64,000 nucleotides of DNA, from the NCBI RefSeq assembly GCF_001428075.1, contig NZ_LMSI01000020.1:62001-126000 (forward strand). Reading direction: 5' to 3'. Numbering within the stretch: position 1 is the first letter of the stretch; each line of letters begins with the position of its first letter. Shown piece by piece: positions 30,833 to 40,163 of the stretch. The notes beneath the pieces are model-generated. The model ran no database searches and had not been told where the DNA came from. It worked only from the letters and a program-made list of their open reading frames with translations. A program made the position numbers and the translations under genes. Source of the stretch: Arthrobacter sp. Soil764 (GTDB lineage Bacteria > Actinomycetota > Actinomycetes > Actinomycetales > Micrococcaceae).

Positions 30833-31231
30833 ATGACAATGACAGATCCTGTCGCAGATATGCTTACGCGCCTGCGTAACGCAAACTCGGCATACCACGA
30901 CTCCGTGTCTATGCCTTACAGCAAGCTCAAGGCACGCGTTGCCGACATCCTCAAGGCCGAAGGTTTCATCGCCGGCTGGAAGGAAGTGGACGCTGAGGTT
31001 GGCAAGAAGCTGACCCTCGAACTCAAGTTCGGTCCGAACCGCGAGCGTTCCATCGCCGGTGTACGCCGTATCTCCAAGCCGGGTCTCCGCGTTTACGCGA
31101 AGTCCACCAACCTGCCTCACGTGCTCGGTGGCCTGGGTATCGCAATCCTGTCCACCTCTTCCGGCCTCCTGACTGACAAGCAGGCCGGCAAGAAGGGCGT
31201 GGGCGGCGAAGTCCTCGCGTACGTCTGGTAA
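30833..31231 (+). CDS. rpsH: 30S ribosomal protein S8
   Basis: S8 is a primary binder of the 16S central domain. The 132-residue protein has [15 protein letters not shown], the central [10 protein letters not shown] and the C-terminal [16 protein letters not shown], all typical. An upstream ATG in CACATGACAATGACA gives the start; a second ATG two codons on is possible. Confidence 0.97.
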   Translation: MTMTDPVADMLTRLRNANSAYHDSVSMPYSKLKARVADILKAEGFIAGWKEVDAEVGKKLTLELKFGPNRERSIAGVRRISKPGLRVYAKSTNLPHVLGGLGIAILSTSSGLLTDKQAGKKGVGGEVLAYVW

Positions 31232-31249
31232 CGGGAAAGGAAGAGAATA

Positions 31250-31786
31250 ATGTCACGTATTGGACGTCTCCCCATCACCGTTCCTGCCGGCGTTGAGGTC
31301 AAGGTTGACGGCTCTGTCGTCAGCGTCAAGGGTTCCAAGGGCGAGCTGAGCCACACTGTGGCCAGCCCGATCGAGGTTGCCCTGGACGAGAACACCCTGA
31401 CCGTCAGCCGCCCGAACGACGAGCGCGCCTCCCGTTCACTCCACGGCCTGACCCGCACCCTGATCGCCAACATGATCCAGGGCGTCACCGCAGGCTACGA
31501 GAAGAAGCTTGAAATCGTTGGTACCGGTTACCGCGTTCAGGCCAAGGGATCTGACCTTGAGTTCGCTCTCGGCTTCAGCCACCCGGTCAGCGTTGCAGCT
31601 CCGGCCGGCATCACCTTTGCAGTAGAGGGACCGACCAAGCTCTCTGTCTCAGGTATCAATAAGCAGCAGGTCGGCGAAGTTGCTGCCAACATTCGTAAGC
31701 TGCGGAAGCCTGACCCGTACAAGGGCAAGGGTATCCGTTACGCCGGCGAAGTCATCCGCCGCAAGGTCGGAAAGGCTGGTAAGTAA
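31250..31786 (+). CDS. rplF: 50S ribosomal protein L6
   Basis: L6 lies near the factor-binding site beside the sarcin-ricin loop. The 178-residue protein has [17 protein letters not shown], a duplicated fold, and the conserved [19 protein letters not shown] near its C-terminus. Eighteen bases after rpsH with AAAGGAAGAG as ribosome-binding site. Confidence 0.98.
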   Translation: MSRIGRLPITVPAGVEVKVDGSVVSVKGSKGELSHTVASPIEVALDENTLTVSRPNDERASRSLHGLTRTLIANMIQGVTAGYEKKLEIVGTGYRVQAKGSDLEFALGFSHPVSVAAPAGITFAVEGPTKLSVSGINKQQVGEVAANIRKLRKPDPYKGKGIRYAGEVIRRKVGKAGK

Positions 31787-31788
31787 CC

Positions 31789-32172
31789 ATGGCCATCTCC
31801 ATTAACAAGAAGCGTACGAACAAGAGCAAGGCTGCTGCCCGCAGCCGCCGCCAGCTTCGTATCCGCAAGCGCATTTCCGGTACGGCTGTCCGCCCCCGCC
31901 TGGTGGTCAACCGCTCCGCACGCCACGTATTTGTCCAGGTTGTCGATGACAGCATTGGCCAGACCGTAGCAAGCGCATCCACCCTGGAAGCCGACCTTCG
32001 TGCATTCGACGGTGACAAGACCGCCAAGGCCAAGCGCGTTGGCGAGCTCGTTGCCGAACGTGCCAAGGCTGCCGGCGTCGAGGCTGTCGTGTTCGACCGT
32101 GGTGGCAACAAGTACCACGGCCGCATTGCCGCCGTCGCCGACGGTGCACGCGAAGGTGGGCTGTCACTGTGA
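31789..32172 (+). CDS. rplR: 50S ribosomal protein L18
   Basis: L18 carries 5S rRNA into the 50S subunit. The 127-residue protein has a basic N-terminus, [20 protein letters not shown] and the C-terminal [20 protein letters not shown]. Its stop overlaps the rpsE GTG (GTGA). Confidence 0.97.
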   Translation: MAISINKKRTNKSKAAARSRRQLRIRKRISGTAVRPRLVVNRSARHVFVQVVDDSIGQTVASASTLEADLRAFDGDKTAKAKRVGELVAERAKAAGVEAVVFDRGGNKYHGRIAAVADGAREGGLSL

Positions 32173-32885
32173 CCGAAGCAAACAACGAAAAGGACACTGT
32201 GTCTGCAGATCAGAAGGCCCCCGAGGCCGCCGCTGCTGAGACCACTGCCCCCGCTGCCGACGACCGCCGTGGTGGCGCCCGTCGCGGCGAGCGTGGCGAC
32301 CGCGGCCAGGGCCGTGGCGACCGCGGTGGCCGTGGCGGCCGCGACGGTGGCCGTGAAGCCGAAAAGAACCAGTTCGTAGAGCGCGTTGTCACCATCAACC
32401 GCGTTTCCAAGGTCGTCAAGGGTGGTCGTCGCTTCAGCTTCACCGCACTGGTCGTCGTTGGTGACGGTAACGGCATGGTCGGCGTGGGCTACGGCAAGGC
32501 CAAGGAAGTTCCCGCTGCTATCGCCAAGGGCGTTGAAGAGGCCAAGAAGTCCTTCTTCCGCGTTCCCCGCGTTGGCAACACCATCCCGCACCGCGTTCAG
32601 GGTGAAGCCGCTGCCGGCGTCGTAATGCTGCGTCCGGCTTCCGCCGGTACCGGTGTTATCGCCGGTGGTCCGGTCCGTGCAGTACTGGAGTGCGTGGGCA
32701 TCCACGACATCCTCTCCAAGTCGCTCGGTTCCTCCAACGCCATCAACATCGTTCACGCGACCGTTGATGCACTGAAGCGCCTCGAAGAGCCGGCAGCAGT
32801 GGCAGCACGCCGCGGCCTGCCGCTGGACGAGATCGCTCCGGCTGCACTGGTGAAGGCTCTCCTGGCTCCGAAGGCAGGTGTTTAG
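32169..32885 (+). CDS. rpsE: 30S ribosomal protein S5 with RG-rich N-terminal extension
   Basis: S5 is in the 30S shoulder and affects decoding fidelity. The conserved core starts near residue 67 ([20 protein letters not shown]) and includes [12 protein letters not shown] and ATVDALKRL. At 238 residues it is about 70 longer than E. coli S5; the extra N-terminus is first Ala/Glu/Pro-rich and then consists of repeated Arg/Gly/Asp blocks (about residues 33-63), probably disordered. The start GTG overlaps rplR by four bases; later in-frame starts are not needed. Confidence 0.96.
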   Translation: MTEANNEKDTVSADQKAPEAAAAETTAPAADDRRGGARRGERGDRGQGRGDRGGRGGRDGGREAEKNQFVERVVTINRVSKVVKGGRRFSFTALVVVGDGNGMVGVGYGKAKEVPAAIAKGVEEAKKSFFRVPRVGNTIPHRVQGEAAAGVVMLRPASAGTGVIAGGPVRAVLECVGIHDILSKSLGSSNAINIVHATVDALKRLEEPAAVAARRGLPLDEIAPAALVKALLAPKAGV

Positions 32886-32887
32886 TC

Positions 32888-33094
32888 ATGGCTAAGAACC
32901 TGGTCCCCTCCGACGCTCAGTTGGAGATCACTCAGATCAAGTCCGCCATTGGCGGCAAGCAGAACCAGCGCGACACCCTGCGGTCCCTCGGCCTGAAGCG
33001 GATCGGACACACCGTTGTCCGCACCGCCGATGCCGTGACCGTTGGCATGCTCAACACGGTTCCGCACCTGGTAAAGGTAGAGGAGGCGAAGTAA
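32888..33094 (+). CDS. rpmD: 50S ribosomal protein L30
   Basis: L30 is a small 50S protein. The 68-residue product has [25 protein letters not shown] across residues 12-36 (read as [12 protein letters not shown] then [16 protein letters not shown]) and the closing [11 protein letters not shown]. Two bases after rpsE; rplO starts immediately after the stop. Confidence 0.97.
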   Translation: MAKNLVPSDAQLEITQIKSAIGGKQNQRDTLRSLGLKRIGHTVVRTADAVTVGMLNTVPHLVKVEEAK

Positions 33095-33580
33095 ATGGCA
33101 GAGAACACTGCTGATAAGGCACAGGCTGCTGAGAAGCAGAACGCCCTGAAGGTTCACCACCTGCGTCCCGCTCCGGGTGCCAAGACCGCCAAGACCCGTG
33201 TTGGTCGTGGTGAGGCATCCAAGGGTAAGACCGCCGGTCGCGGTACCAAGGGTACTGCTGCCCGCTACCAGGTGAAGGCTGGCTTTGCCGGCGGCCAGCT
33301 GCCGCTGCACATGCGCCTGCCGAAGCTGCGTGGCTTCAAGAACCCGTTCCGGGTTGAGTTCCAGGTTGTAAACCTGGACAAGCTCAGCGAGCTGTTCCCG
33401 GAAGGTGGCGCAGTCACCGTGGAGAACCTGGTCGAAAAGGGTGCCGTTCGCAAGAACCAGCCCGTCAAGGTGCTGGGCACCGGCGACATCACCGTCAAGG
33501 TTGACGTCACCGCCCACGCATTCTCGGCCAGTGCCGCTGAAAAGATTGCTGCAGCAGGCGGAAGCACCACCGCCCTCTAA
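33095..33580 (+). CDS. rplO: 50S ribosomal protein L15
   Basis: L15 is a late-assembly 50S protein. The 161-residue product has [20 protein letters not shown], the glycine-rich [28 protein letters not shown] and a C-terminal [12 protein letters not shown]. It is followed by a strong terminator, so secY has its own promoter in this organism. Confidence 0.98.
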   Translation: MAENTADKAQAAEKQNALKVHHLRPAPGAKTAKTRVGRGEASKGKTAGRGTKGTAARYQVKAGFAGGQLPLHMRLPKLRGFKNPFRVEFQVVNLDKLSELFPEGGAVTVENLVEKGAVRKNQPVKVLGTGDITVKVDVTAHAFSASAAEKIAAAGGSTTAL

Positions 33581-33600
33581 GGGACGGCGCCAGCTGTTGA

Positions 33601-33646
33601 AACTCCCGGTATCCATGGGCTTCGGCCCCGGATACCGGGAGTTTTC
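33601..33646 (+). terminator. Terminator after rplO
   Basis: AACTCCCGGTATCC (33601-33614) pairs perfectly with GGATACCGGGAGTT (33630-33643), followed by TTCC. The loop includes a second small stem (GGGC-TTCG-GCCC). Confidence 0.9.
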
Positions 33647-33725
33647 CATATCCACCGGGCGTATTTTTCCCGCCTTCCGGCGCATCGGCGCCGGCTCGGA
33701 TTGTTCGCACGGCACATTGAACCGT

Positions 33726-33731
33726 TAGACT
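33726..33731 (+). promoter_or_regulatory. Candidate -10 of the secY promoter
   Basis: TAGACT at 33726-33731 sits 61 bases before the secY start and downstream of the rplO terminator. TTGTTC 19 bases upstream may serve as -35. The same hexamer occurs before rpsL, tuf and truA. Confidence 0.45.
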
Positions 33732-33791
33732 CGGTTGTCGGGATTTATCAAGTTCCGCCACCCCACTCTTATTGACACCACAGGAGGACGC

Positions 33792-35102
33792 TTGCTTAGC
33801 GCATTTGGCCGGGCCTTTCGCACGCCTGATCTGCGACGCAAGTTGTTGTTCACGCTGGGAATCATCACCATATTCCGCTTGGGTGCTTTCATTCCCTCGC
33901 CCGGTGTGAACTACCAGAATGTCCAGCAATGCTTGCAGAACGGTCAGACCGCCGGCGGGCTGTACCAGCTCGTTAACCTCTTCAGCGGCGGTGCGCTGCT
34001 CCAGGTGTCCATCTTCGCCCTGGGCATCATGCCCTACATCACGGCGAGCATCATCGTCCAGCTGCTCCGGGTGGTCATTCCCCGGTTCCAGCAGCTCTAC
34101 GAAGAGGGCGCGTCGGGCCAGTCCAAGCTGACCCAGTACACCCGCTACCTCACCATCGCGCTGGGCCTGCTCAACGCCACCACCCTGGTATCGCTGGCCC
34201 GCTCCGGGCAGTTGCTTCCCGGCTGCCAGCTCCCGATCATCCCGGATACCAGCATCATCACCACCATCCTGATCATCATCACGCTGACGGCCGGCACCGG
34301 CCTGATCATGTGGATGGGCGAGCTCGTCACGGAGAAGGGCGTGGGCAACGGCATGTCGCTGCTCATCTTCACCTCCATCGCCGCGCAGTTCCCCACCTCG
34401 CTGGGTGCCATCTGGACCTCGCAGGGCCCCGGGACGTTCTTCATTGTCCTGGCCGTAGGCCTGCTCACCGTGGCGCTGGTTGTCTTCGTGGAGCAGTCGC
34501 AGCGGCGCGTTCCCGTCCAGTACGCCAAGCGGATGATCGGCCGGCGCACCGTGGGCGGCACCAGCACCTACATTCCCATCAAGGTGAACATGGCCGGTGT
34601 CATTCCGGTGATCTTCGCTTCCTCCATGCTCTACCTTCCCGGGCTGATCGCTCAGTTCAACCAGCCCCGGAACGGCGAGCCAATGCAACCGTGGGTTGAG
34701 TGGATCAACAACAACCTCACCCGCGGTGACCACCCGATCTACATGGCGGTTTACTTCGTCCTGATCGTGTTCTTTACCTACTTCTACGTCGCGATTACCT
34801 TCAACCCTGAAGAAGTCTCAGACAACATGAAGAAGTACGGCGGCTTCATTCCAGGTATCCGCGCCGGCAGGCCGACCGCTGATTACCTGCAGTACGTGCT
34901 CTCGCGGATCACCCTGCCCGGCGCCCTCTACCTGGGCTTCGTGGCACTGATCCCGCTGGTGGCACTGGTACTGATCAACGCGAACCAGAACTTCCCGTTC
35001 GGTGGCACCTCGATCCTGATCATGGTGGGCGTTGGTTTGGAGACCGTAAAGCAGATTGATGCGCAGCTACAACAACGTCACTACGAAGGGCTTTTGCGAT
35101 GA
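33792..35102 (+). CDS. secY: Preprotein translocase subunit SecY
   Basis: SecY is the channel of the Sec translocon in the cytoplasmic membrane. I choose the TTG at 33792, four bases after AGGAGG, giving 436 residues; the longer frame from 33735 has no ribosome-binding site. The sequence shows ten hydrophobic segments, with TPDLRRKLLFTLGIITIFRLG leading into TM1 (read as TPDLRRKLLFTLG then IITIFRLGAFIPSPG), EKGVGNGMSLLIF and FNPEEVSDNMKKYGGFIPG. Its stop overlaps adk (ATGA). Confidence 0.97.
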   Translation: MLSAFGRAFRTPDLRRKLLFTLGIITIFRLGAFIPSPGVNYQNVQQCLQNGQTAGGLYQLVNLFSGGALLQVSIFALGIMPYITASIIVQLLRVVIPRFQQLYEEGASGQSKLTQYTRYLTIALGLLNATTLVSLARSGQLLPGCQLPIIPDTSIITTILIIITLTAGTGLIMWMGELVTEKGVGNGMSLLIFTSIAAQFPTSLGAIWTSQGPGTFFIVLAVGLLTVALVVFVEQSQRRVPVQYAKRMIGRRTVGGTSTYIPIKVNMAGVIPVIFASSMLYLPGLIAQFNQPRNGEPMQPWVEWINNNLTRGDHPIYMAVYFVLIVFFTYFYVAITFNPEEVSDNMKKYGGFIPGIRAGRPTADYLQYVLSRITLPGALYLGFVALIPLVALVLINANQNFPFGGTSILIMVGVGLETVKQIDAQLQQRHYEGLLR

Positions 35103-35677
35103 CGAGAATGCTGATTATTGGACCTCCCGGTTCCGGAAAAGGAACGCAGGCAGAGCGGATTTCAGAACGCCTCGGCGTTGTGGCCATCTCTACCGGCGAC
35201 ATCTTCCGTGCCAACGTGAAGGGTGAAACTCCGCTGGGCCTCGAGGCCAAGAAGTACATGGACAACGGGGACTTTGTTCCGGACAGCGTGACCAACAAGA
35301 TGGTCCGCGACCGCCTGGGCGAGTCCGACGTCGAAAACGGCTTCCTGCTGGACGGCTACCCGCGCACCACCGCGCAGGTGGATTACCTTGACGAGATCCT
35401 CGCCGATGGCGACGAGAAGCTCGACGTGGTCCTGCAGCTGACCGCCGATGACGAGGAACTGGTGCACCGGCTGCTCGGCCGGGCCAAGGAAACGGGCCGG
35501 AGCGACGACAACGAAGCCGTCATCCGCCACCGCCTGGACCTCTACCACGAGCAGACCGAAGCCGTGGTGGCGAAGTACGCCGAGCGCGGCATCCTCACCC
35601 AGGTTGACGGAATCGGTCCCATCGACGAAGTTACCAACCGCGTGATGCAGGCCATCAAGGCCGCACAGGCAGCCTGA
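35099..35677 (+). CDS. adk: Adenylate kinase
   Basis: Adk interconverts ATP + AMP and 2 ADP. The 192-residue protein has the P-loop GPPGSGKGT (residues 8-16), the AMP-binding GFLLDGYPRTTAQ and a short LID (LLGRAKETGRSDDN) rather than the zinc-type LID, typical for Actinobacteria. The start overlaps the secY stop by four bases; a second ATG at 35108 is possible. Confidence 0.97.
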   Translation: MTRMLIIGPPGSGKGTQAERISERLGVVAISTGDIFRANVKGETPLGLEAKKYMDNGDFVPDSVTNKMVRDRLGESDVENGFLLDGYPRTTAQVDYLDEILADGDEKLDVVLQLTADDEELVHRLLGRAKETGRSDDNEAVIRHRLDLYHEQTEAVVAKYAERGILTQVDGIGPIDEVTNRVMQAIKAAQAA

Positions 35678-35696
35678 CCAAGGCGCCCGGTTTATT

Positions 35697-35727
35697 GAGG
35701 CTCCTCCCGGCATCCGGGAGGAGCCTC
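35697..35727 (+). promoter_or_regulatory. Perfect 14-bp hairpin between adk and map
   Basis: GAGGCTCCTCCCGG (35697-35710) pairs with CCGGGAGGAGCCTC (35714-35727) around CAT. It begins 20 bases after the adk stop and ends 21 bases before the map ATG. No T-run follows. Confidence 0.7.
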
Positions 35728-35748
35728 AGCCATTTGAAAGGAAACACC

Positions 35749-36576
35749 ATGGCCTTCGGCCAGCCCCGGATCGAATTCAAGAACAACGCCCAGATGCGCA
35801 CCATGCACGAGGCCGGCCTGGTCCTCAGCCGTGCACTGGATGCAGCCGTTGCCGCCGCGGTGCCGGGGGTTACCACCAAGCACCTGGACGACGTCTTTGC
35901 CGCCGTCCTCAACGAGGCGGGCGCCAAGTCCAACTTCCTGGGCTACCACGGCTTCCCGGCCACCATCTGCACGTCCGTCAACGAGGAAGTGGTGCACGGC
36001 ATCCCCGGCAGCCGCGTCCTGCAGGACGGCGACATCATCTCCATCGACGGCGGCGCGATCGTCAACGGCTGGCACTCGGACTCCGCGCGCACGGTGATCG
36101 TGGGAACCGCGGACCCCGAGGACCAGCGGCTCTCCGACGTCACCCGGGCAGCCATGTGGCGGGGGATCGCGGCGCTGGCCACCGGCACCCATGTGGGGGA
36201 CATTGGCGCCGCCATCGACGACTACGTCTCATCCGTTCCGGGCAAGCCGTTGGGCATCCTGGAGGACTACGTGGGCCACGGCATCGGTTCCGAGATGCAC
36301 ATGGCCCCGGATGTCCTGAACTACCGCACCAACCACCGCGGTCCAAAGATCAAGCCGGGCCTGTGCCTGGCCATTGAGCCCATGCTGGTGCGGGGCAGCA
36401 TTGACACCGCAGTCCTGGACGACGACTGGACCGTGGTCACCACTGACGGCAAGCGGTCCTGCCAGTGGGAGCACTCCGTGGCCGTGCATGAAAAGGGCAT
36501 CTGGGTGCTGTCAGCGCCCGACGGCGGCGCGGAGCACCTGGTGCCCCTCGGCGTCACCCCGGTGCCGATCCCGTAG
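35749..36576 (+). CDS. map: Type I methionine aminopeptidase
   Basis: MAP removes the initiator Met using a dinuclear metal site. The 275-residue protein (ATG 35749 after GAAAGGA) has MRTMHEAGLVLSRAL, the metal-ligand segments SIDGGAIVNGWHSDSART and GHGIGSEMH, AIEPM and QWEHSVAVHE, together supplying the Asp, Asp, His, Glu, Glu ligands. In many genomes infA follows directly; here an ABC operon and a peptidase gene intervene. Confidence 0.97.
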   Translation: MAFGQPRIEFKNNAQMRTMHEAGLVLSRALDAAVAAAVPGVTTKHLDDVFAAVLNEAGAKSNFLGYHGFPATICTSVNEEVVHGIPGSRVLQDGDIISIDGGAIVNGWHSDSARTVIVGTADPEDQRLSDVTRAAMWRGIAALATGTHVGDIGAAIDDYVSSVPGKPLGILEDYVGHGIGSEMHMAPDVLNYRTNHRGPKIKPGLCLAIEPMLVRGSIDTAVLDDDWTVVTTDGKRSCQWEHSVAVHEKGIWVLSAPDGGAEHLVPLGVTPVPIP

Positions 36577-36591
36577 TTTGGGGCCCGGCAG

Positions 36592-36657
36592 CCCAACCAG
36601 GTAGCGCCAGGTGTCGTTTTGATCCGTCAAAACGACACCTGGCGCTACTCAGTTGGG
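36592..36657. terminator. Perfect 22-bp palindrome between convergent map and ABC genes
   Basis: The arms at 36601-36622 and 36627-36648 are exact complements around TCCG. Each begins GTAGCGCCAGG and ends GTTTTGA at the loop side. After three mismatches the complementarity resumes for six bases (CCCAAC/GTTGGG). T-runs lie beside the loop rather than outside the stem, which is not the classical terminator layout. Bidirectional termination is inferred from position. Confidence 0.7.
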
Positions 36658-36664
36658 GCAGGTG

Positions 36665-38014
36665 TCAGGACTTCAGCTTCGGCTTCACGTCGCGGTCGTA
36701 GATGCTCTGCAGCGTGTTCTTCAGGTCCGTCATGGTGGACTTAACGTCGCCCTGCTGGGTGAGGATCTTCGCGGCAGCCTTTGCCATTTCCTGATCGGCG
36801 CCGGGCAGGAACACCCGGGCGTTGTCCTGGACCTTTGTTACTGAGAGCTGGTCCATGGCGGTCTTGATCTGCGGCGTCTTGGCCAGGACGGCCGCCATGT
36901 CCGCCGACTTGCGGGTGGGCATGTAGCCGGTGGCTGCAGAGAACTCAGCCGTGCTGGCCGGCTGAGTGACGAAGTCCAGGAACTTTCCGGCCGCGAGCTG
37001 CTCCTCTTTGGTGATGCCGCTGGGAATCCCCAGGCCCGCGCCGCCTGTGGGGCACACGTTTGACTGCGCCTTGGGCCCACCCGGCAGGAAACCAACGCCC
37101 ACATTGAACTTGGCGGACTTCAGGATGCCCAGCAGCGAACCGGTGGAGGAGATGGTGGTGGACGTCAGGCCGGCAGAGAAGTCATCAGCGGCTTCCTTGG
37201 ACGAGACGCCGGCCCACTTGTCCTTGTAGATCGAATCCTGCGCCCACTGCAGCGCGGCCACGGACTCGGTGGAGTTGCACGTGATGTCCCATTCCTTGGA
37301 CCAGCCGCCGCCCCAGCCCCACAGCATGTTCTGCAGTGTCCAGCCCGCGTACCCGGCGAGGGCGGGATAGATGTAGGCGTACTGCGCGCCCGAACTGGCC
37401 TTCAGTTTGGGAGCCCACTGGCTGAATTCGTCCCAGGTCTTCGGTGCCCGGTCCGGAAGGCCCGCCGCCGCGAAATGGTCCTTGTTGTAGTAGAACAGCG
37501 GCGTTGACCGGCCGTACGGCAGCGCCCACTGCTTGTTGTCGTACTTGTAGTCATTCACCAGCGACTGCTGGAAGTCGTCCATCCTCATGTCCAGCTGCTT
37601 GATCAGGCCGTCAACGGGAATGATGCTGCCGTTGGTGTAGTAGCGGAACCACCAGACGTCGGACAGGACCACCACACCCGGCAGGCCCGACTTTGCCGCC
37701 TGGGCGGTCTGGAACTTCTGCGCGATTTCCTCGTAGTTGGCCCCGGCGGTCACCAGGTTGACCGTGATGTCCGGGTTCTTGGCGTGGAATTTCTCGATCA
37801 GGCTCTTTTCCACGTCCTGCGACTGGCCAGGGTGGCTGGACCAGAAGTCGATCTTGGCCGCCGGCTTCACGTCCTTGAAGTCGATCTCGGCCGCCTGGGA
37901 GGTAGCCTGGCCGCCGCCGGTTGTGGAAGGTCCGCCGCATGCGGCAAGGGCAGCGGCAGAGGCGGATACCCCTGCCAGGCCCAGGAAATGCCTCCGGTCC
38001 AGGTGCAGTGTCAT
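36665..38014 (-). CDS. ABC sugar transporter, Tat-type lipoprotein substrate-binding protein
   Basis: This 449-residue extracellular solute-binding protein captures a sugar or oligosaccharide for the permeases encoded upstream. The N-terminus has the twin-arginine pattern DRRHFLGLAG followed by the lipobox LAAC (Cys26), so it is probably Tat-exported and lipid-anchored. The body shows the carbohydrate-binding type 1 family pattern, such as KIDFWSSHPGQSQ and WALPYGRSTPLFYYNKD. Last gene of a three-gene operon. Substrate unknown; neighbouring genes give no clear hint. Confidence 0.92.
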   Translation of the reverse strand: MTLHLDRRHFLGLAGVSASAAALAACGGPSTTGGGQATSQAAEIDFKDVKPAAKIDFWSSHPGQSQDVEKSLIEKFHAKNPDITVNLVTAGANYEEIAQKFQTAQAAKSGLPGVVVLSDVWWFRYYTNGSIIPVDGLIKQLDMRMDDFQQSLVNDYKYDNKQWALPYGRSTPLFYYNKDHFAAAGLPDRAPKTWDEFSQWAPKLKASSGAQYAYIYPALAGYAGWTLQNMLWGWGGGWSKEWDITCNSTESVAALQWAQDSIYKDKWAGVSSKEAADDFSAGLTSTTISSTGSLLGILKSAKFNVGVGFLPGGPKAQSNVCPTGGAGLGIPSGITKEEQLAAGKFLDFVTQPASTAEFSAATGYMPTRKSADMAAVLAKTPQIKTAMDQLSVTKVQDNARVFLPGADQEMAKAAAKILTQQGDVKSTMTDLKNTLQSIYDRDVKPKLKS

Positions 38015-38074
38015 GACAGTTCCTTTCGGTTGGTGCCTTTGTAAGGGTTGGAAAGTACGACGGCGGCCGGCAGC

Positions 38075-38992
38075 TTAGCCGGTCACGCTGCCCTGGGTGA
38101 GGCCCGCAACGATGTAGCGCTGCAGGGCCGCGAAGATGATCAGGATGGGGACGATGACCAGGACTGCCCCCGCCATCAGGACACCCCAGCCGGCAGCGTT
38201 GCTTTCGTTGTTCTGCAGCAGGGTGAGCCCGACGGGCAGGGTCATGGTTTCCGGGCGGTCGGTGATGATGAGCGGCCAGATGTAGTCGTTCCATTCGGTC
38301 ACGATGGTCACCAGCGCCACCGTGGCGATGGACGGGACCGAAACGGGAACCACGATCTGCCACAAACGGCGCCAGTGGCCGGCCCCGTCCATTTCCGCCG
38401 ATTCCAGGATGGAAGCCGGGAGGGTGCGGAAGTGCTGGCGCAGCAGGAACGTGCCGAACGCGGTGCCAAGGCCGGGAAGGATGATGCCCCACAGCGTGTT
38501 CTTTCCACCGATGCCCGCGATCAGGATGAAGTTGGGCAGGATGGACACCTGCGGCGGCACCATGAGGGCCACGAGGATCAGCAGGAAAATGAAGTTCCGG
38601 AACGGGAAACGGACAAACACCAAAGCGTAGGCCGTCAGGATGGCCAGCAGCACCTTGATGGTGGCCCCGGCCAGCGTGACGATGGTGCTGTTCAGGAAGA
38701 ACTGCCCAAACGGCACCGTGGTCATGGCGGTCCGGTAGTTCTCCAGGTTCAGGCTTTCGGGAAGGATCTTCAGGTCCGTGGTGACGATCTCGCCGGACTG
38801 CTTGAAGGAACTCAGGACCATCCACAGCAGGGGCAGGAACACCACCAGGGTGGCCACGAGCAGCGGCAGGTAGCCGCCCACCACCGTCCGGATCAGGTTG
38901 CGGCGCGAGAAGGGGCGGTCGCGGTGAAGACCGGGTTCCGGTGCGACGGCGGGAGCTGTGGGGTCGGGACTGACCGGGGACAGGGAGGTCAC
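38075..38992 (-). CDS. ABC sugar transporter permease (MalG type)
   Basis: The 305-residue inner-membrane permease has about six transmembrane helices and the EAA loop near residues 195-215 (ESAEMDGAGHWRRLWQIVVP). The N-terminal cytoplasmic segment is followed by VVGGYLPLLVATLVVFLPLL. It overlaps the upstream permease gene by four bases and is 60 bases upstream of the binding-protein gene. No ATPase is encoded here; in Actinobacteria a shared MsiK-type ATPase often serves such systems. Confidence 0.93.
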   Translation of the reverse strand: MTSLSPVSPDPTAPAVAPEPGLHRDRPFSRRNLIRTVVGGYLPLLVATLVVFLPLLWMVLSSFKQSGEIVTTDLKILPESLNLENYRTAMTTVPFGQFFLNSTIVTLAGATIKVLLAILTAYALVFVRFPFRNFIFLLILVALMVPPQVSILPNFILIAGIGGKNTLWGIILPGLGTAFGTFLLRQHFRTLPASILESAEMDGAGHWRRLWQIVVPVSVPSIATVALVTIVTEWNDYIWPLIITDRPETMTLPVGLTLLQNNESNAAGWGVLMAGAVLVIVPILIIFAALQRYIVAGLTQGSVTG

Positions 38993-39948
38993 GAGTAATG
39001 CACCTTTCGTTCCACGAACCGCAACTGAAGCACGGTGATCACCAGGAGGATGGCGAACAGGACCACGGAAATGGCTGCCGAGTAGCCTGCCCTGTTGTAG
39101 GCGCCGAAGGCCTGCAGGTAGGCCTCGTAGATCAGGGTGCTGGTGCCGGTGCCCAGGGGTGTCATGATCCGGATGAGGTCGAAGGCCTGCAGTGAACTGA
39201 GCATGGTGGTGATCAGGAGGAAGAACGTGGTGGGGGACAGCAGCGGCAGCGAGATGCTGGTGAAACGGCGGAAGCCGTTGGCGCCGTCAAGGGAGGCCGC
39301 CTCCATGACATCCTGCGGAAGGGACTGGAGTCCGGCGAGATACACCACGGCGCAGTAGCCCAGGTTCTTCCAGACGTACACCAGGATCACCATGACCAGC
39401 GAGAGCTGGGGGTCGTTGATCCACTGCGGGCTCTGCTGCCCGATGCCGCGCAGCAGCCAGGCCAGGACGCCGTAGCCGGGGTCGAAGATGAACAGCCACA
39501 CCAGGCCCACACCGACGCCGGAGAGGACATACGGGGCAAAGACGGCCGACCGGGCGAACGTGGTGCCACGGATCTTCGCGTTCAGGGCCAGCGCCACCAG
39601 CAGGCCCAGCACCATGGAACCACCCACCGTAACCAGCGTGAACACGGCGGTGGTTCCCAGGACTTTCGGCGCGTCATTGCTGCTGAAGAAGGTGACGTAG
39701 TTGGCGAAGCCAACCACCGTTGCGGTGGGGGAGCCCAGGGTCCAGTCCAGCGTGGAGTAATACATATTGCTGAACAGCGGACGGTAGGTGAAAACGGCGA
39801 TCAGCACCAGATTGGGCAACGCCATGGCGAGGAAAACGAAGAAATCCCGGCGGGTCCGCGCGGTCCACCGCCGCTTTGGGACTTTCGCCGAGCGGCCCGG
39901 AGGCCTCTTGGGTTTGGCGGCTGGGTGCGGGGCGAGTTGACGGGTCAT
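38989..39948 (-). CDS. ABC sugar transporter permease (MalF type)
   Basis: The 319-residue permease has a basic N-terminus (KPKRPPGRSAKVPKRRW), six probable membrane helices and the EAA loop EAASLDGANGFRRFTSISLP. It is first in the operon; GGGAGAGAC precedes the ATG. It is divergent from a DmpA-type peptidase gene with a 215-base gap. Confidence 0.93.
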   Translation of the reverse strand: MTRQLAPHPAAKPKRPPGRSAKVPKRRWTARTRRDFFVFLAMALPNLVLIAVFTYRPLFSNMYYSTLDWTLGSPTATVVGFANYVTFFSSNDAPKVLGTTAVFTLVTVGGSMVLGLLVALALNAKIRGTTFARSAVFAPYVLSGVGVGLVWLFIFDPGYGVLAWLLRGIGQQSPQWINDPQLSLVMVILVYVWKNLGYCAVVYLAGLQSLPQDVMEAASLDGANGFRRFTSISLPLLSPTTFFLLITTMLSSLQAFDLIRIMTPLGTGTSTLIYEAYLQAFGAYNRAGYSAAISVVLFAILLVITVLQLRFVERKVHYS

Positions 39949-40163
39949 GCGTGTCTCTCCCGGGTTGGGAGCCTGCTTGTGGCCGGCCCTGGCTTGATCT
40001 AGGCACTACTACACCAGACCGTCAGAGGGCTGAAACCCGCATATGCCCTTGTCAGGGGACTGTTATCCAAGGCTTCGTCGCCCGTTAACGCTGTGTTGAA
40101 TGCAGTCTCGCACAAAGTTTCCCAATGCGGCAGGGGCACGCCCGCGGAGGGGAGAATAGGGGG
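39949..40163. promoter_or_regulatory. Divergent promoter region, ABC operon and peptidase gene
   Basis: No gene is seen. The two gene sets diverge from this segment, so promoters for both should lie here. A minus-strand TAGATC (about 39995-40000) could be a -10 element for the ABC operon. I see no LacI-type palindrome that would reveal the expected sugar regulator. Confidence 0.35.

Noticed and set aside
33735..33791. Upstream TTG start for secY
   Set aside because: AGGAGG at 33782-33787 fits the TTG at 33792; the upstream start has no ribosome-binding site and lies only a few bases after the presumed -10.
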